Below are positions 1-7,281 of a stretch of DNA of 13,510 nt, piece after piece. Below the pieces are notes generated by a model that saw only the letters and a list, made by a program, of their open reading frames with translations, was not told where the DNA came from and did not search any database. The DNA comes from CAUZFZ01 sp963579025 (GTDB lineage Bacteria; Planctomycetota; Planctomycetia; Planctomycetales; Planctomycetaceae): the NCBI GenBank assembly GCA_963579025.1, contig CAUZFZ010000221.1, positions 1-13,510 on the forward strand. The letters are read 5' to 3'. A program made the translations under genes and the position numbers. Every line of letters begins with the position of its first letter. The stretch's first letter is position 1.

Positions 1-1376
1 GACCGGCCGGACGCGCTGCCACGGGACCTCTGGTTTGAATGCGGCGGATACCGCAGACGTAACGAGAAGACAGCCAACCGGAGTGTGGCATCGCGGTTTG
101 GTAATATCGTCCTGTACCGGCTCGGATTCCGCAGTTGGCAGTCGAATGTGGCGTTGTCGGGCACGCGTGGTCCCGTCCAGGTCTGCCAGCCGTGTCCGGT
201 GACGGGAACGATTCGCACTTCGAGTCGACCACTATCACCGTCGATGCCAATCCAGACAGGTTCGACACCTTCGCCCGAGTCGACCGCACACAGCAATGTG
301 TGATCCGGACCTGTGCGGGAGAGGTTTAGAATTGTCCCTCGCATCCGAATTGCGACAGGGCCTTGAGACAGGTCAATCGGATTCAGGATCGAACCGATGT
401 TTCGACTGTCCACAATTTGCCACTGATCGACTGCTGGCAATCGCAATGGCCAGTTCAGTTTTTCGCGCACCAGGCCGGTCGGGTCGTGGACCTGATACTG
501 CAGTCCCTGCTGGTCGATGGCAATCTGGACTGCGTGAAAGTATTCGGAACGGCCGGGCATGAATCCGCCAGGTCCATACTCAGTACCGGCTCCCCCGGAG
601 AGAATCTGTAAAACGCCATCGTGGGCCTGCACATCAAAGGCGATGATGTGGCTCGTCAGATACGCATCGACGTCGTGCTTCACCAGCAGGTCCCAGAACG
701 GTCGCCGCTGTTTCGGCGGAAAGCACCAGAGTGGCCACGCGATGTAACCGTTGACCGGAAATACGGGATAGTGCCCGGCGACGAATTTGAACTTCGCGTC
801 CGCGTTTGCACTGAGAACGTCATCCAGCCAGGCGTGATCGATCAGCATCCGCCGATCGGGCTGATGCGTCGAAACGTACAGCAGATTTCCCCGCCGGAAC
901 CAGTATGCCAGGCCGCGCTGCTCCGGCGGACCGTTTTGCGGCAGGTCCGAGTGGACTTCACGAAAGACAGTCTCACTGGCATCGTCGTACGTGTTGTGAT
1001 TACTTGTGGATTGATAGAGCGGCAGATTTCGCTGGTCGACCCACTGCATCTCCGTGCCGCGCCAGTAATCCCACTGACGCCGGAGTTCCCCATAGTCCTG
1101 CGTGTAACCGGCAATCGCATCACCGGAAAACGAAATGAACTCCGGCTGCGGGTCGATCCTTGCGACCATGGCATTGACGGACTGCAGATTCGCGGCCAGC
1201 GCTGTCCCGGGTGATCCACTGCAGCAGTCGCTGTAGAGCACAAAGTGATGTCCACTCTCATCCCGCGGCATGAGTGCCGGAATCGCTGACGTCTGATCGC
1301 TTTCGCCGACGGCGCGACTGGTTACGGTCGATGCAAGCAGGCCCATGGCCGTCCCGTTGAATTCACGCCGGTTCAT
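1..1376 (-). CDS. Tat-exported metallophosphoesterase-like protein, C-terminus cut by window edge
   Basis: The frame is open from the ATG at 1376-1374 to the left edge, giving 458 codons with no stop. The N-terminus (MNRREFNGTAMGLLAST) has a twin-arginine RREF motif followed by a short hydrophobic stretch, as in Tat signal peptides, so export is likely. Residues about 44-265 follow the order of a calcineurin-like phosphoesterase: FVLYSDCC (45-52), FSGDAIAGY (83-91), TSNHNTYDD (124-132), AGHYPVFPVNGY (200-211) and LTSHIIAFD (240-248). The GD and middle GH blocks match the fold well, but the usual DxH, GNH[DE] and terminal GHxH ligands appear as DCC, SNHN and SHIIAFD, so metal binding may be altered. 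Residues about 320-458 look like a beta-rich accessory domain (laminin-G/ConA-like is possible, not certain). The substrate is unknown. The gene is divergent from the aldo/keto reductase. Confidence 0.82.
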   Translation of the reverse strand, partial: MNRREFNGTAMGLLASTVTSRAVGESDQTSAIPALMPRDESGHHFVLYSDCCSGSPGTALAANLQSVNAMVARIDPQPEFISFSGDAIAGYTQDYGELRRQWDYWRGTEMQWVDQRNLPLYQSTSNHNTYDDASETVFREVHSDLPQNGPPEQRGLAYWFRRGNLLYVSTHQPDRRMLIDHAWLDDVLSANADAKFKFVAGHYPVFPVNGYIAWPLWCFPPKQRRPFWDLLVKHDVDAYLTSHIIAFDVQAHDGVLQILSGGAGTEYGPGGFMPGRSEYFHAVQIAIDQQGLQYQVHDPTGLVREKLNWPLRLPAVDQWQIVDSRNIGSILNPIDLSQGPVAIRMRGTILNLSRTGPDHTLLCAVDSGEGVEPVWIGIDGDSGRLEVRIVPVTGHGWQTWTGPRVPDNATFDCQLRNPSRYRTILPNRDATLRLAVFSLRLRYPPHSNQRSRGSASGR

Positions 1377-1687
1377 TGATTCACCGATTGAAGCGCACTG
1401 ACAATACCGTGTCCGTCTTCGAATTCGCCAACACGCGCCGTTGTTCTTCGCGTTACTCGTTCCATTCGCGACTCAGATCGAAGCAATACCGTGAGCGGTC
1501 ACGGCTTTTCTCACGTCGTTCCTGGTGGCGTACTGGGATCAGTTGACAGGGTTGAAACCATTGAGTTTCTAACGGATCTTCCTGATGTCGTTGATGGCCG
1601 GAATGATTGTGGGTTGCCTCTGCAGTCTGGCGCGACCAGGGCAGCATGGGGACGACAGCGGCTGAGGACCAGTGGAGATGAACGACT
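1377..1687. other. Divergent intergenic region, no gene seen
   Basis: These 311 bases separate two genes read in opposite directions, so both promoters should lie here. I see no convincing sigma-70 boxes, operator palindrome or RNA structure. A GGAG at 1674-1677 lies 10 bases before the ATG of the aldo/keto reductase and supports that start. A nearer ATG at 1678 is out of frame with it. Confidence 0.5.
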
Positions 1688-2611
1688 ATGGAGTATCGCC
1701 AATTGGGAGGCACCGATCTGCGAGTCAGTTCGATCGGAATGGGTTGCGTGACGTTCGGCCGGGAGATCGACAAGAGTACCTCGTTCGAACTTCTCGATCG
1801 TGCTCTGGACCGCGGCATCACACTGTTTGACACCGCCGAAGCATACGCGCGGGGTGCGTCGGAAATTCTGCTCGGCGATTGGATCATGGATCGCGGTATA
1901 CGCGATCAGATTGTCGTCGCGACGAAAGTGGCTGGTGTCCTCACGAAAGACCGCGTGATCAGCTCGGCGGAGGTAAGCCTGCAGCGTTTAAAGATCGAGC
2001 AGATCGATCTGTTTCAGTTGCATGTCTGGGACGCCGTTACGCCGCTTGACGACACGATGGACGCTCTGAATCGACTTATTGAGTCCGGCAAAGTCCGCTG
2101 CATCGGATGCAGTAACTGGAGTGCCTGGCATCTGGCGAAATCGCTGTTGCTGTGTCAGTCGCGCGGTCTGCAACGTCTTCAGTCGGTCCAGCCGCCGTAT
2201 AATCTGGTTGAGCGGGACGTCGAGGCAGACCTGCTTCCTCTGTGTGCGGACCAGCAGGTTGGCGTGATCACATACAGTCCACTCGCCGCGGGTTTCCTGA
2301 CCGGCAAGTACGGCCGAGGACAGCAGGTACCGGAAGGAACTCGGTTCGACGTCATTCCGGAGCACCAGCCGTTGTATTTCACTCCGCAGGGATTCGCTGC
2401 TCTTGATCGCCTTGAACGTGCGGCCCGGCAGACGGGACATTCAATGGTTCAGTTGGCACTTGCGTGGACGCTGGCACAGCCGCATGTCACCAGCGTGCTG
2501 GTCGGTGCCCGCACGACGGCTCAGGTCGATCAAGCGTTCGAAGCAGAGCAACTGGCTTTAGACAGCGACATCCGGGAACTGCTGACAGCTCAGGGAACAT
2601 TTCCGGAGTAA
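1688..2611 (+). CDS. Aldo/keto reductase
   Basis: This is a 307-residue cytoplasmic NAD(P)H-dependent oxidoreductase of the aldo/keto reductase superfamily, which interconverts aldehydes or ketones and alcohols. The N-terminus MEYRQLGGTDLRVSSIGMGC is typical of the family. The catalytic tetrad is readable: D48 and Y53 in FDTAEAY, K80 in VATKV and H112 in QLHVWD. Later markers are GCSNWS (140-145), a YSPLAAGFLTGKY block (196-208) and the cofactor-binding VLVGART near 270-276. Length is normal for the family. GGAG at 1674-1677 precedes the ATG. Only three bases separate it from the next gene, the PhyH-type oxygenase, so the two are almost certainly co-transcribed. The substrate cannot be inferred; a sugar or small hydroxy-compound is possible. 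Confidence 0.95.
   Translation: MEYRQLGGTDLRVSSIGMGCVTFGREIDKSTSFELLDRALDRGITLFDTAEAYARGASEILLGDWIMDRGIRDQIVVATKVAGVLTKDRVISSAEVSLQRLKIEQIDLFQLHVWDAVTPLDDTMDALNRLIESGKVRCIGCSNWSAWHLAKSLLLCQSRGLQRLQSVQPPYNLVERDVEADLLPLCADQQVGVITYSPLAAGFLTGKYGRGQQVPEGTRFDVIPEHQPLYFTPQGFAALDRLERAARQTGHSMVQLALAWTLAQPHVTSVLVGARTTAQVDQAFEAEQLALDSDIRELLTAQGTFPE
2605..2608 (+). promoter_or_regulatory. Shine-Dalgarno GGAG deciding the GTG start of the oxygenase
   Basis: GGAG lies in the last sense codons of the aldo/keto reductase, overlapping no spacer, six bases before GTG at 2615-2617. The ribosome finishing the reductase at TAA 2609-2611 would be positioned to reinitiate, which suggests translational coupling. 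It supports the GTG start over later ATG codons. Confidence 0.6.
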
Positions 2612-2614
2612 TCT

Positions 2615-3433
2615 GTGGAAAACAGTTGCATTGAGTTATGGAGACAATTGCAGATCAGCGGATTCTGCGTCCTGCAGGACGTCGTTCCGCCCGCCGAATG
2701 TTCGGCGATCCGCGACAGCATCATTCGCACGGTCCAGTCTCAGCGAAGGAATTATCCTGACGCGCCGAACAACGTTGGCTTCACTCCCAGCGTGATCAAC
2801 CATGATCAGACCTTCGCTGCACATCTTGCGGATGACAGACTCCTGGCGCTGATTCAACAGGTTCTGGGACACAACATCCGCATCTCATTCACGTCAGCCA
2901 TCATCAACGAACCGGGAAATGATCGCGGTGACTGGCACGCGGACTGGCCATTCAATCAGAAAAACGCGGGGCACGTTCCCGTGCCATATCCTGACGTCGT
3001 CATGCACGTCACGACCTTATGGATGCTGTCGCCATTCAGCGTCGACAATGGTGGGACTCTGATTCTGCCCGGCAGTCACCGTCGTTCGACGAATCCAACC
3101 GCTGGCGACGGCCCGAATCCGCGCGAGCGCTTTCCGACCGAGATCAATGTGACGGGTTCCGCAGGAAGCGTTCTGATCATGGACAGCCGTCTGTGGCATG
3201 CGACCGCTCCGAATACAACATCCAGCCCGAGAGTAGCGCTGGCAGTGCGTTACGCGCCGTGGTGGCTGAACCTTGAAGTGCTGCGACCTGAATCTGGCGA
3301 ACGCAGGCGAATGTGCGATGAAGCCGGACGGACCGATAACATTGTGCCCTCAATTCAGCGTGACGTCTTCGACCGTCTGCCACAGCAGGTTCAGCAGCTT
3401 TATCGACACTGGGTTGCTGATGAGAAGCACTGA
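2615..3433 (+). CDS. Phytanoyl-CoA dioxygenase (PhyH) family Fe(II)/2-oxoglutarate oxygenase
   Basis: This 272-residue protein starts with GTG. It has the double-stranded beta-helix signature of non-haem iron oxygenases: H108 and D110 in GDWHADWPF, the distal ligand H195 in MDSRLWHAT, and R206 about 11 residues later, suited to hold the 2-oxoglutarate carboxylate. The block NGGTLILPGSH (145-155) is characteristic of PhyH-family proteins. Such enzymes hydroxylate small organic substrates using O2 and 2-oxoglutarate. The family is very diverse, and the name does not imply phytanoyl-CoA as substrate. No signal peptide is seen, so it is cytoplasmic. It is coupled to the upstream aldo/keto reductase, suggesting hydroxylation plus carbonyl reduction or alcohol oxidation of one substrate. 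It ends 18 bases before the convergent hydrolase-tail fragment. Confidence 0.93.
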   Translation: MENSCIELWRQLQISGFCVLQDVVPPAECSAIRDSIIRTVQSQRRNYPDAPNNVGFTPSVINHDQTFAAHLADDRLLALIQQVLGHNIRISFTSAIINEPGNDRGDWHADWPFNQKNAGHVPVPYPDVVMHVTTLWMLSPFSVDNGGTLILPGSHRRSTNPTAGDGPNPRERFPTEINVTGSAGSVLIMDSRLWHATAPNTTSSPRVALAVRYAPWWLNLEVLRPESGERRRMCDEAGRTDNIVPSIQRDVFDRLPQQVQQLYRHWVADEKH

Positions 3434-3451
3434 CCGATCGCAGCCTTGCCA

Positions 3452-3598
3452 TCAGTCATGTTTTGGGACATTAAACTGCTCCCTGAAGAATGCGATCACG
3501 GTGTCCGGTGGAATCGTGTGGCCGTCGTCGTGGATGTGGTATCGAAAGTTCTCCGGCTTGCCCAGGGCTTTGTACTGCGCTTTATGGACGTTCCTCAT
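3452..3598 (-). pseudogene. C-terminal fragment resembling an alpha/beta hydrolase (esterase-type)
   Basis: A 48-codon frame runs from ATG 3598-3596 to TGA 3454-3452 and overlaps the 3' end of the unknown secreted-protein gene by 17 bases in another frame. Its residues ENFRYHIHDDGHTIPPD, followed by TVIAFFREQF, resemble the end of acetyl-xylan-esterase or prolyl-oligopeptidase-type hydrolases, where GH carries the catalytic histidine and an amphipathic helix closes the domain. The nucleophile and acid parts are absent, and an in-frame TGA lies four codons upstream of the ATG. The simplest reading is a leftover 3' end of a gene whose body was lost. It could instead be a chance frame or a tiny expressed gene; the family match is by eye only. 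Confidence 0.5.
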
Positions 3599-4541
3599 AG
3601 CCCACCGTCATTCCCGTCCGCTCGATGATATTTGATACGTGTGTGCCATCAGCAAACACTGGCGGCTGTAAATCGGGCGTCTCCCCTAACCTTTCGAATT
3701 CGATAAGTGTGTATTCCTCGAATAAGACTGGCTGTTCTGTATCCAATGTGGCGGCGCCGACCGGTGGGGAAAACAACTTCTTGACGGACTTTTTGAGGAT
3801 AAACGCCCCAACGGTCTCGTCCTCTCGGTATTCGAGTGTGCTAAGCCTTGAAACATGACCCTTGTCATTGACGATCGTTACACGTTTCGGAAGGAACCCG
3901 ATTGCAGGATCAAAGACAAACGCTGCACGCTGCGTGCCGTTTTTTCCCCATGGAATGTCTGCCTCGATATCCCCTTTTTCCGACTTGCGGACCTGAATCT
4001 GATTCAACTCCTCAGGGGTGAATTGAAGTGAATCTGAATATGTCTCTTTCAAGAGGTGCAGTCCGGCCTGTCGCGGGTCGTATTGAGGAAGTGACGCAAG
4101 TTGTGCCGTAGACTTGATCAAAGCTCTTTTTCTGCCTGGATGATACTTCGTCCAACGATCTCCGTCGCGATACAAGAGTTGTGTCACTGCATCGACCCCA
4201 TCGCGCATCTCAATAGAGATATGATCGTGCTTGAGCATCTCAAGATAGAGTCGGCGCGTGCTGATGGGTTTGATTGTGGAAGAGCCAGTGCGATTGCCGT
4301 TGGAAGGATCACTAGTAGAATCGATCCGCTGTTCCTCAGCGACACTCCTGTCGGCAATCGTGTACTCATAGACAGCCTTCACCGGGCCGAGTTGCTGGTA
4401 GTTTGCAGCCATTCCATCCTGCGCCACTCGAATCAGTTTGAGCGCCGTGTCTTGCGGCAGGTCTTTCTGACAAAATGCCGAACCTGACAAAAGCAAGAAG
4501 GTAACACAGGCACCAGTGAACGGAGCTTTCGAAATCAACAT
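3582..4541 (-). CDS. Secreted protein of unknown function
   Basis: I do not recognise a family. The preferred start is ATG 4541-4539, with GGAG (4552-4549) seven bases upstream, giving 319 residues; an in-frame ATG at 4607 would add 22 residues without a good ribosome site. The N-terminus MLISKAPFTGACVTFLLLSG is a signal peptide: short basic start, hydrophobic core, likely cleavage near GSA-FCQ. The Cys there is not in a standard lipobox. The mature part is charged, with alternating short strands (VYEYTIADR, LYRDGDRWTKYHPG, AAFVFDPAIGFLPKRVTIV). That pattern recalls LolA/LppX-like or other periplasmic beta-sheet proteins, but this is a loose resemblance. Its GC is visibly lower than the flanking genes, and it sits between two gene remnants, so it may be a later arrival. 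Confidence 0.75.
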   Translation of the reverse strand: MLISKAPFTGACVTFLLLSGSAFCQKDLPQDTALKLIRVAQDGMAANYQQLGPVKAVYEYTIADRSVAEEQRIDSTSDPSNGNRTGSSTIKPISTRRLYLEMLKHDHISIEMRDGVDAVTQLLYRDGDRWTKYHPGRKRALIKSTAQLASLPQYDPRQAGLHLLKETYSDSLQFTPEELNQIQVRKSEKGDIEADIPWGKNGTQRAAFVFDPAIGFLPKRVTIVNDKGHVSRLSTLEYREDETVGAFILKKSVKKLFSPPVGAATLDTEQPVLFEEYTLIEFERLGETPDLQPPVFADGTHVSNIIERTGMTVGYEERP

Positions 4542-4787
4542 TCTGGTTCTCCGAGTCGTGTTCGGTGGATGAGGAAAACTGCCAAACGATACAAGCGTAG
4601 TCGTCACTCTCGAATCTAGTGTGCATCAGTTGTAACAGGAGATCGCACAAAGCGGTTTCCTTCAGTCTGGGCAGGGGATCACAGTTTACGCCAGAGACGG
4701 AATCCAGACAAATGTTCATAAGAGAAATCTAAGACAGACTTACCGCCGTACGAAAACCGAACGCAAGGCCTGACCCCTGCGAAGGTC
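4542..4787. other. Intergenic region upstream of the secreted-protein gene
   Basis: No supported gene lies here. The stretch should contain the promoter of the minus-strand secreted protein, and is AT-richer than the rest of the window. No clear promoter boxes were recognised. Together with the hairpin at 4788-4886 and the fragment at 4930-5076 it fills the divergent gap before the ceramidase-family gene. Confidence 0.4.
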
Positions 4788-4886
4788 GTAGGCCGGAACA
4801 AGCGAAGCGCAGTTTCGGCACTGCCCTATTTCCCGTGCAACGGGATGCCGGAACGGCGTCGCTATCGCTCCTTGTTGCCGGCCTAC
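4788..4886. repeat. REP-like extragenic palindrome (large hairpin)
   Basis: The left arm (4788-4820) starts GTAGGCCGGAACAAGCGAAG and ends TCGGCA. The right arm (4846-4886) is its imperfect reverse complement, ending TTGTTGCCGGCCTAC. The outer nine bases pair perfectly, then AACAAG and inner CGGCA pair, with about seven extra bases on the right. The centre holds a separate perfect six-base stem, TCCCGT-GCA-ACGGGA (4831-4845). The GCCGGCCTAC end resembles REP palindromes of other bacteria. The element lies outside genes, 44 bases from the sialidase-like fragment. Likely roles are a non-autonomous REP moved by a Y1-type transposase elsewhere in the genome, or an RNA stabiliser. Copy number cannot be judged here. 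Confidence 0.75.
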
Positions 4887-4929
4887 TCCTTGTTCAACAG
4901 GCTTCCAGACGTGATCTCTGAAACATGAT

Positions 4930-5076
4930 TTATGATGCAGGTTCTGGCGGAATCGTTACCTTTGCGAGGTAGATGCAGGCCTTGCCTTCGTGCGATGAGT
5001 AGTAACTAATCCACGGCATCTCGTCGTGCCAGACAGGACCGGCGTCAGCGTTTTGTCCTGACCAGAGCAAACAAGA
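4930..5076 (-). pseudogene. C-terminal fragment resembling a sialidase/BNR-repeat protein
   Basis: Reading the minus strand to TAA 4932-4930 gives LLWSGQNADAGPVW, then HDEMPWISYYSSHEGKACIY and LAKVTIPPEPAS. The WISYYSSHEGK...IYLAKV pattern looks like the last beta-propeller blade of exo-sialidase-like or related secreted glycoside hydrolases; this identification is by eye. The frame stays open upstream only because it runs antisense through the ceramidase-family gene, where it no longer looks like protein. The homology therefore seems to stop close to 5077, exactly where the plus-strand gene begins. I interpret it as the 3' stub of a lost gene. The upstream boundary is approximate. Confidence 0.55.
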
Positions 5077-6510
5077 ATGAATTCGAACAGCGTTTTGCAG
5101 GCGGGCGTTGGCCGTGTCGTCATCACGCCTCCAGTCGGCATTCGTATGATGGGTTACACCGTCCAGGAATGTGTTTCTGAATCGATCGAACGCGAACTGA
5201 CCGCCACGGCACTCGTGCTGACTGACGGGACGACTCGGATCGCAATGCTCGCCTGCGACATTCTGTTTATCCAGAGCCCGCACGTGGACCGGATTCGCCA
5301 ACGGATCGGCGAGGCGATCAGCATTCCCGCGGAACATGTCCTGATTAATACCAGTCACACTCACCTGGGACCAATGCTGCCCGGCTGGCAGGCCGACACA
5401 CCTCAACAGGACGAGTTGCAGCAACGCTATCTATCGACGCTGGAAGAATCACTTGTTGCTGTTGCGACGATCGCCGACAAGCAACAGCAACCGGCACGAA
5501 TCGGGGCCGGAATCGGACAGGTCGAAATCGGCGTTAATCGTCGCGAGCAATTGCCCGAGGGAGGCATTGTGATTGGCGACAATCCCGACGGGCCGGTTGA
5601 TCATGATGCCGGCGTGATCCGGATCGATGATCTGGCGGGGACTCCCATCGCCATCGTCATGACGGCTGCCGCTCACACGATTGTCCTGGGACCGCAAACG
5701 TCTCAATTGTCGCCCGATTACGTGGGGCCGGCTCGCGAGATCGTCGAACGTGCGTCCGGTGCACTTTCGCTGTTCTTTCAGGGAGCGGCCGGCAACGTCA
5801 GTCCGCGATGCGGGATTGGTTCGGGCGGGGCAGAGCAGTTCGACGATCTGCAACGCATCGGTTCCATGCTTGGTGGTGAAATCATCAAGACCTGGGCCGG
5901 AATTCGCACGCACGACCGGCGTGGCCCGCGTCGTATCGTGCAGTCGGTCGCCGCCATCTCGCTGAGGGATTACGAGCCGCTGCCCGCAGCGTGTCTCGAA
6001 CATTTCCGTGCGGCCAGTCGACGAATCACGCTGCCGATGGCCGCGCCGCCGGATCGCTCGGTGGCGGAGTCGAATCTGGGTCGATATCGCCGGCAGCTTG
6101 AAGAAGCCCGAGCTGGTGGCAGTGTGGGAGCAGTCCATGTGGCTCAGCGACTGGTCCACTGGGCCGAACTTGTCATGCGAACGATCGATGTGGGCGAACC
6201 AGTGACTCGCGAGCTGATCTGCTGGGGGCTGCGAATCAATGATCTGGGAATCGTTGCCGTCAACGGTGAACCGTTCGCTGAACTCGCTCTGGAAGTGAAA
6301 CGCCGTTCGCCGCTCAGTCAGACCATCTTTCTGGGATACAGCAACGGATGCCTTGGTTACCTGCCGACTCCCGAAGCGTTCAAAGAAGGCGGGATGGAAG
6401 TCAACGAGTCGTACCAGAATTACATGCTGCCCACTCCGTTTACTCGTGAATGGGGACCGGCCGTGGTTGAAAACTGTGTTGAGTTACTGGAAGAACTGGC
6501 TGCCACTTAA
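5077..6510 (+). CDS. Neutral/alkaline ceramidase-family amidohydrolase
   Basis: This 477-residue protein matches the N-terminal catalytic domain of neutral (non-lysosomal) ceramidases, zinc enzymes that hydrolyse the amide bond of N-acylsphingosine. Visible motifs are AGVGRVVITPP (9-19), NTSHTHLGP (91-99) with zinc-type histidines H94/H96, AAHTIVLGP (198-206) with H200, GAAGNVSPRCG (236-246) where S242 aligns with the catalytic serine of the GDVSPN motif, NGEPF (396-400) with E398, and GYSNGCLGYLP (420-430) with Y421. The protein is shorter than secreted ceramidases and lacks their C-terminal domain. No signal peptide is evident, so it probably acts in the cytoplasm on a smaller N-acyl compound. 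The start is the first ATG; its ribosome site is weak. It heads the operon, 14 bases before the SDR. Confidence 0.9.
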   Translation: MNSNSVLQAGVGRVVITPPVGIRMMGYTVQECVSESIERELTATALVLTDGTTRIAMLACDILFIQSPHVDRIRQRIGEAISIPAEHVLINTSHTHLGPMLPGWQADTPQQDELQQRYLSTLEESLVAVATIADKQQQPARIGAGIGQVEIGVNRREQLPEGGIVIGDNPDGPVDHDAGVIRIDDLAGTPIAIVMTAAAHTIVLGPQTSQLSPDYVGPAREIVERASGALSLFFQGAAGNVSPRCGIGSGGAEQFDDLQRIGSMLGGEIIKTWAGIRTHDRRGPRRIVQSVAAISLRDYEPLPAACLEHFRAASRRITLPMAAPPDRSVAESNLGRYRRQLEEARAGGSVGAVHVAQRLVHWAELVMRTIDVGEPVTRELICWGLRINDLGIVAVNGEPFAELALEVKRRSPLSQTIFLGYSNGCLGYLPTPEAFKEGGMEVNESYQNYMLPTPFTREWGPAVVENCVELLEELAAT

Positions 6511-6524
6511 AGAACGAGGAATCG

Positions 6525-7274
6525 ATGCCCAACGAAATCTTCTCGGACCGAACCGCACTCGTGACCGGCGGTGCTCGCGGGATTGGACGGTCCATTTGCC
6601 AGATGCTCGCTTCGCACGGTGCACGTGTTGCCGTGAACTATGAACGGAACGAGCAGGCCGCGCAGGAAACGCTGAGCTTGATCAAGGGGGCCGGGGCGGA
6701 TGCGATGGTTGTCCAGGCGGACGTCTCTGACGAGCAGCAGGTCGGACGCATGATGGCGGCGATTCGTGACCAATTGGGTCCAATCGATCTGCTCGTTAAT
6801 AACGCGGGTATTGCCACTAGCACACCTCACGATGCACTGCCGTTCGCCGACTGGAAGCGGATGTTCGAAGTCAACATGGATGGGCCGTTTCTGACGACGT
6901 GGGCGGTCAAGGACCAGATGATTGAGCGTCAGTACGGGCGTATCGTCAACATCTCGTCGCTGGCCGGCATCAAGATCAAGAGTCGCATGATCAGTTACGC
7001 CACGACCAAAGCGGCGTTGATTTCGTTCACACGACATTGCGCGGAAGCGTTCGCACCGTACGACGTTCGGGTGAACTGTGTCGCTCCCGGACTGACGAAC
7101 ACAGACCTGGCCCGGTCCGCGAATCCGGATATGGTCGAGCAGTTGATTGCGATCACGCCCATGGGCCGCATCGGTGAACCCGAAGAGATCGCCGACGTGG
7201 TGAAGTTTCTACTGTCCGATGATTCGAGCTTTGTCACCGGCCAGACGATTCCGGCCTGTGGTGGACGGTGCTGA
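6525..7274 (+). CDS. Short-chain dehydrogenase/reductase, FabG-like
   Basis: This 249-residue classical SDR uses NAD(P)(H) to interconvert an alcohol and a carbonyl. The dinucleotide loop is TGGARGIG (14-21), followed by NNAG (92-95), N117 in VNMDG, S144 or S145 in NISSLAG, and the Y158-x-x-x-K162 pair in SYATTKAAL; CVAPG (185-189) marks the substrate side. Length and spacing are typical of 3-oxoacyl-ACP reductase-like enzymes, but the operon gives no fatty-acid-synthesis partners, so fabG is not assigned. GAGGA (6516-6520) lies just before the ATG. The C-terminus TIPACGGRC differs from the usual VDGG ending. Its stop overlaps the ribosome site of the next gene, indicating co-translation. Confidence 0.94.
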   Translation: MPNEIFSDRTALVTGGARGIGRSICQMLASHGARVAVNYERNEQAAQETLSLIKGAGADAMVVQADVSDEQQVGRMMAAIRDQLGPIDLLVNNAGIATSTPHDALPFADWKRMFEVNMDGPFLTTWAVKDQMIERQYGRIVNISSLAGIKIKSRMISYATTKAALISFTRHCAEAFAPYDVRVNCVAPGLTNTDLARSANPDMVEQLIAITPMGRIGEPEEIADVVKFLLSDDSSFVTGQTIPACGGRC

Positions 7275-7281
7275 GGATCGA

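Noticed and set aside
1585..1665. A 26-codon hydrophobic frame (MSLMAGMIVGCLCSLARPGQ...) before the aldo/keto reductase
   Set aside because: It looks membrane-like but is very short, has no ribosome site and is preceded by an in-frame TAA; chance cannot be excluded.
4930..5424. A long minus-strand frame covering the start of the ceramidase-family gene
   Set aside because: Only the part below about 5077 looks like real protein; the rest is the antisense of a well-supported gene. Kept as a short fragment only.
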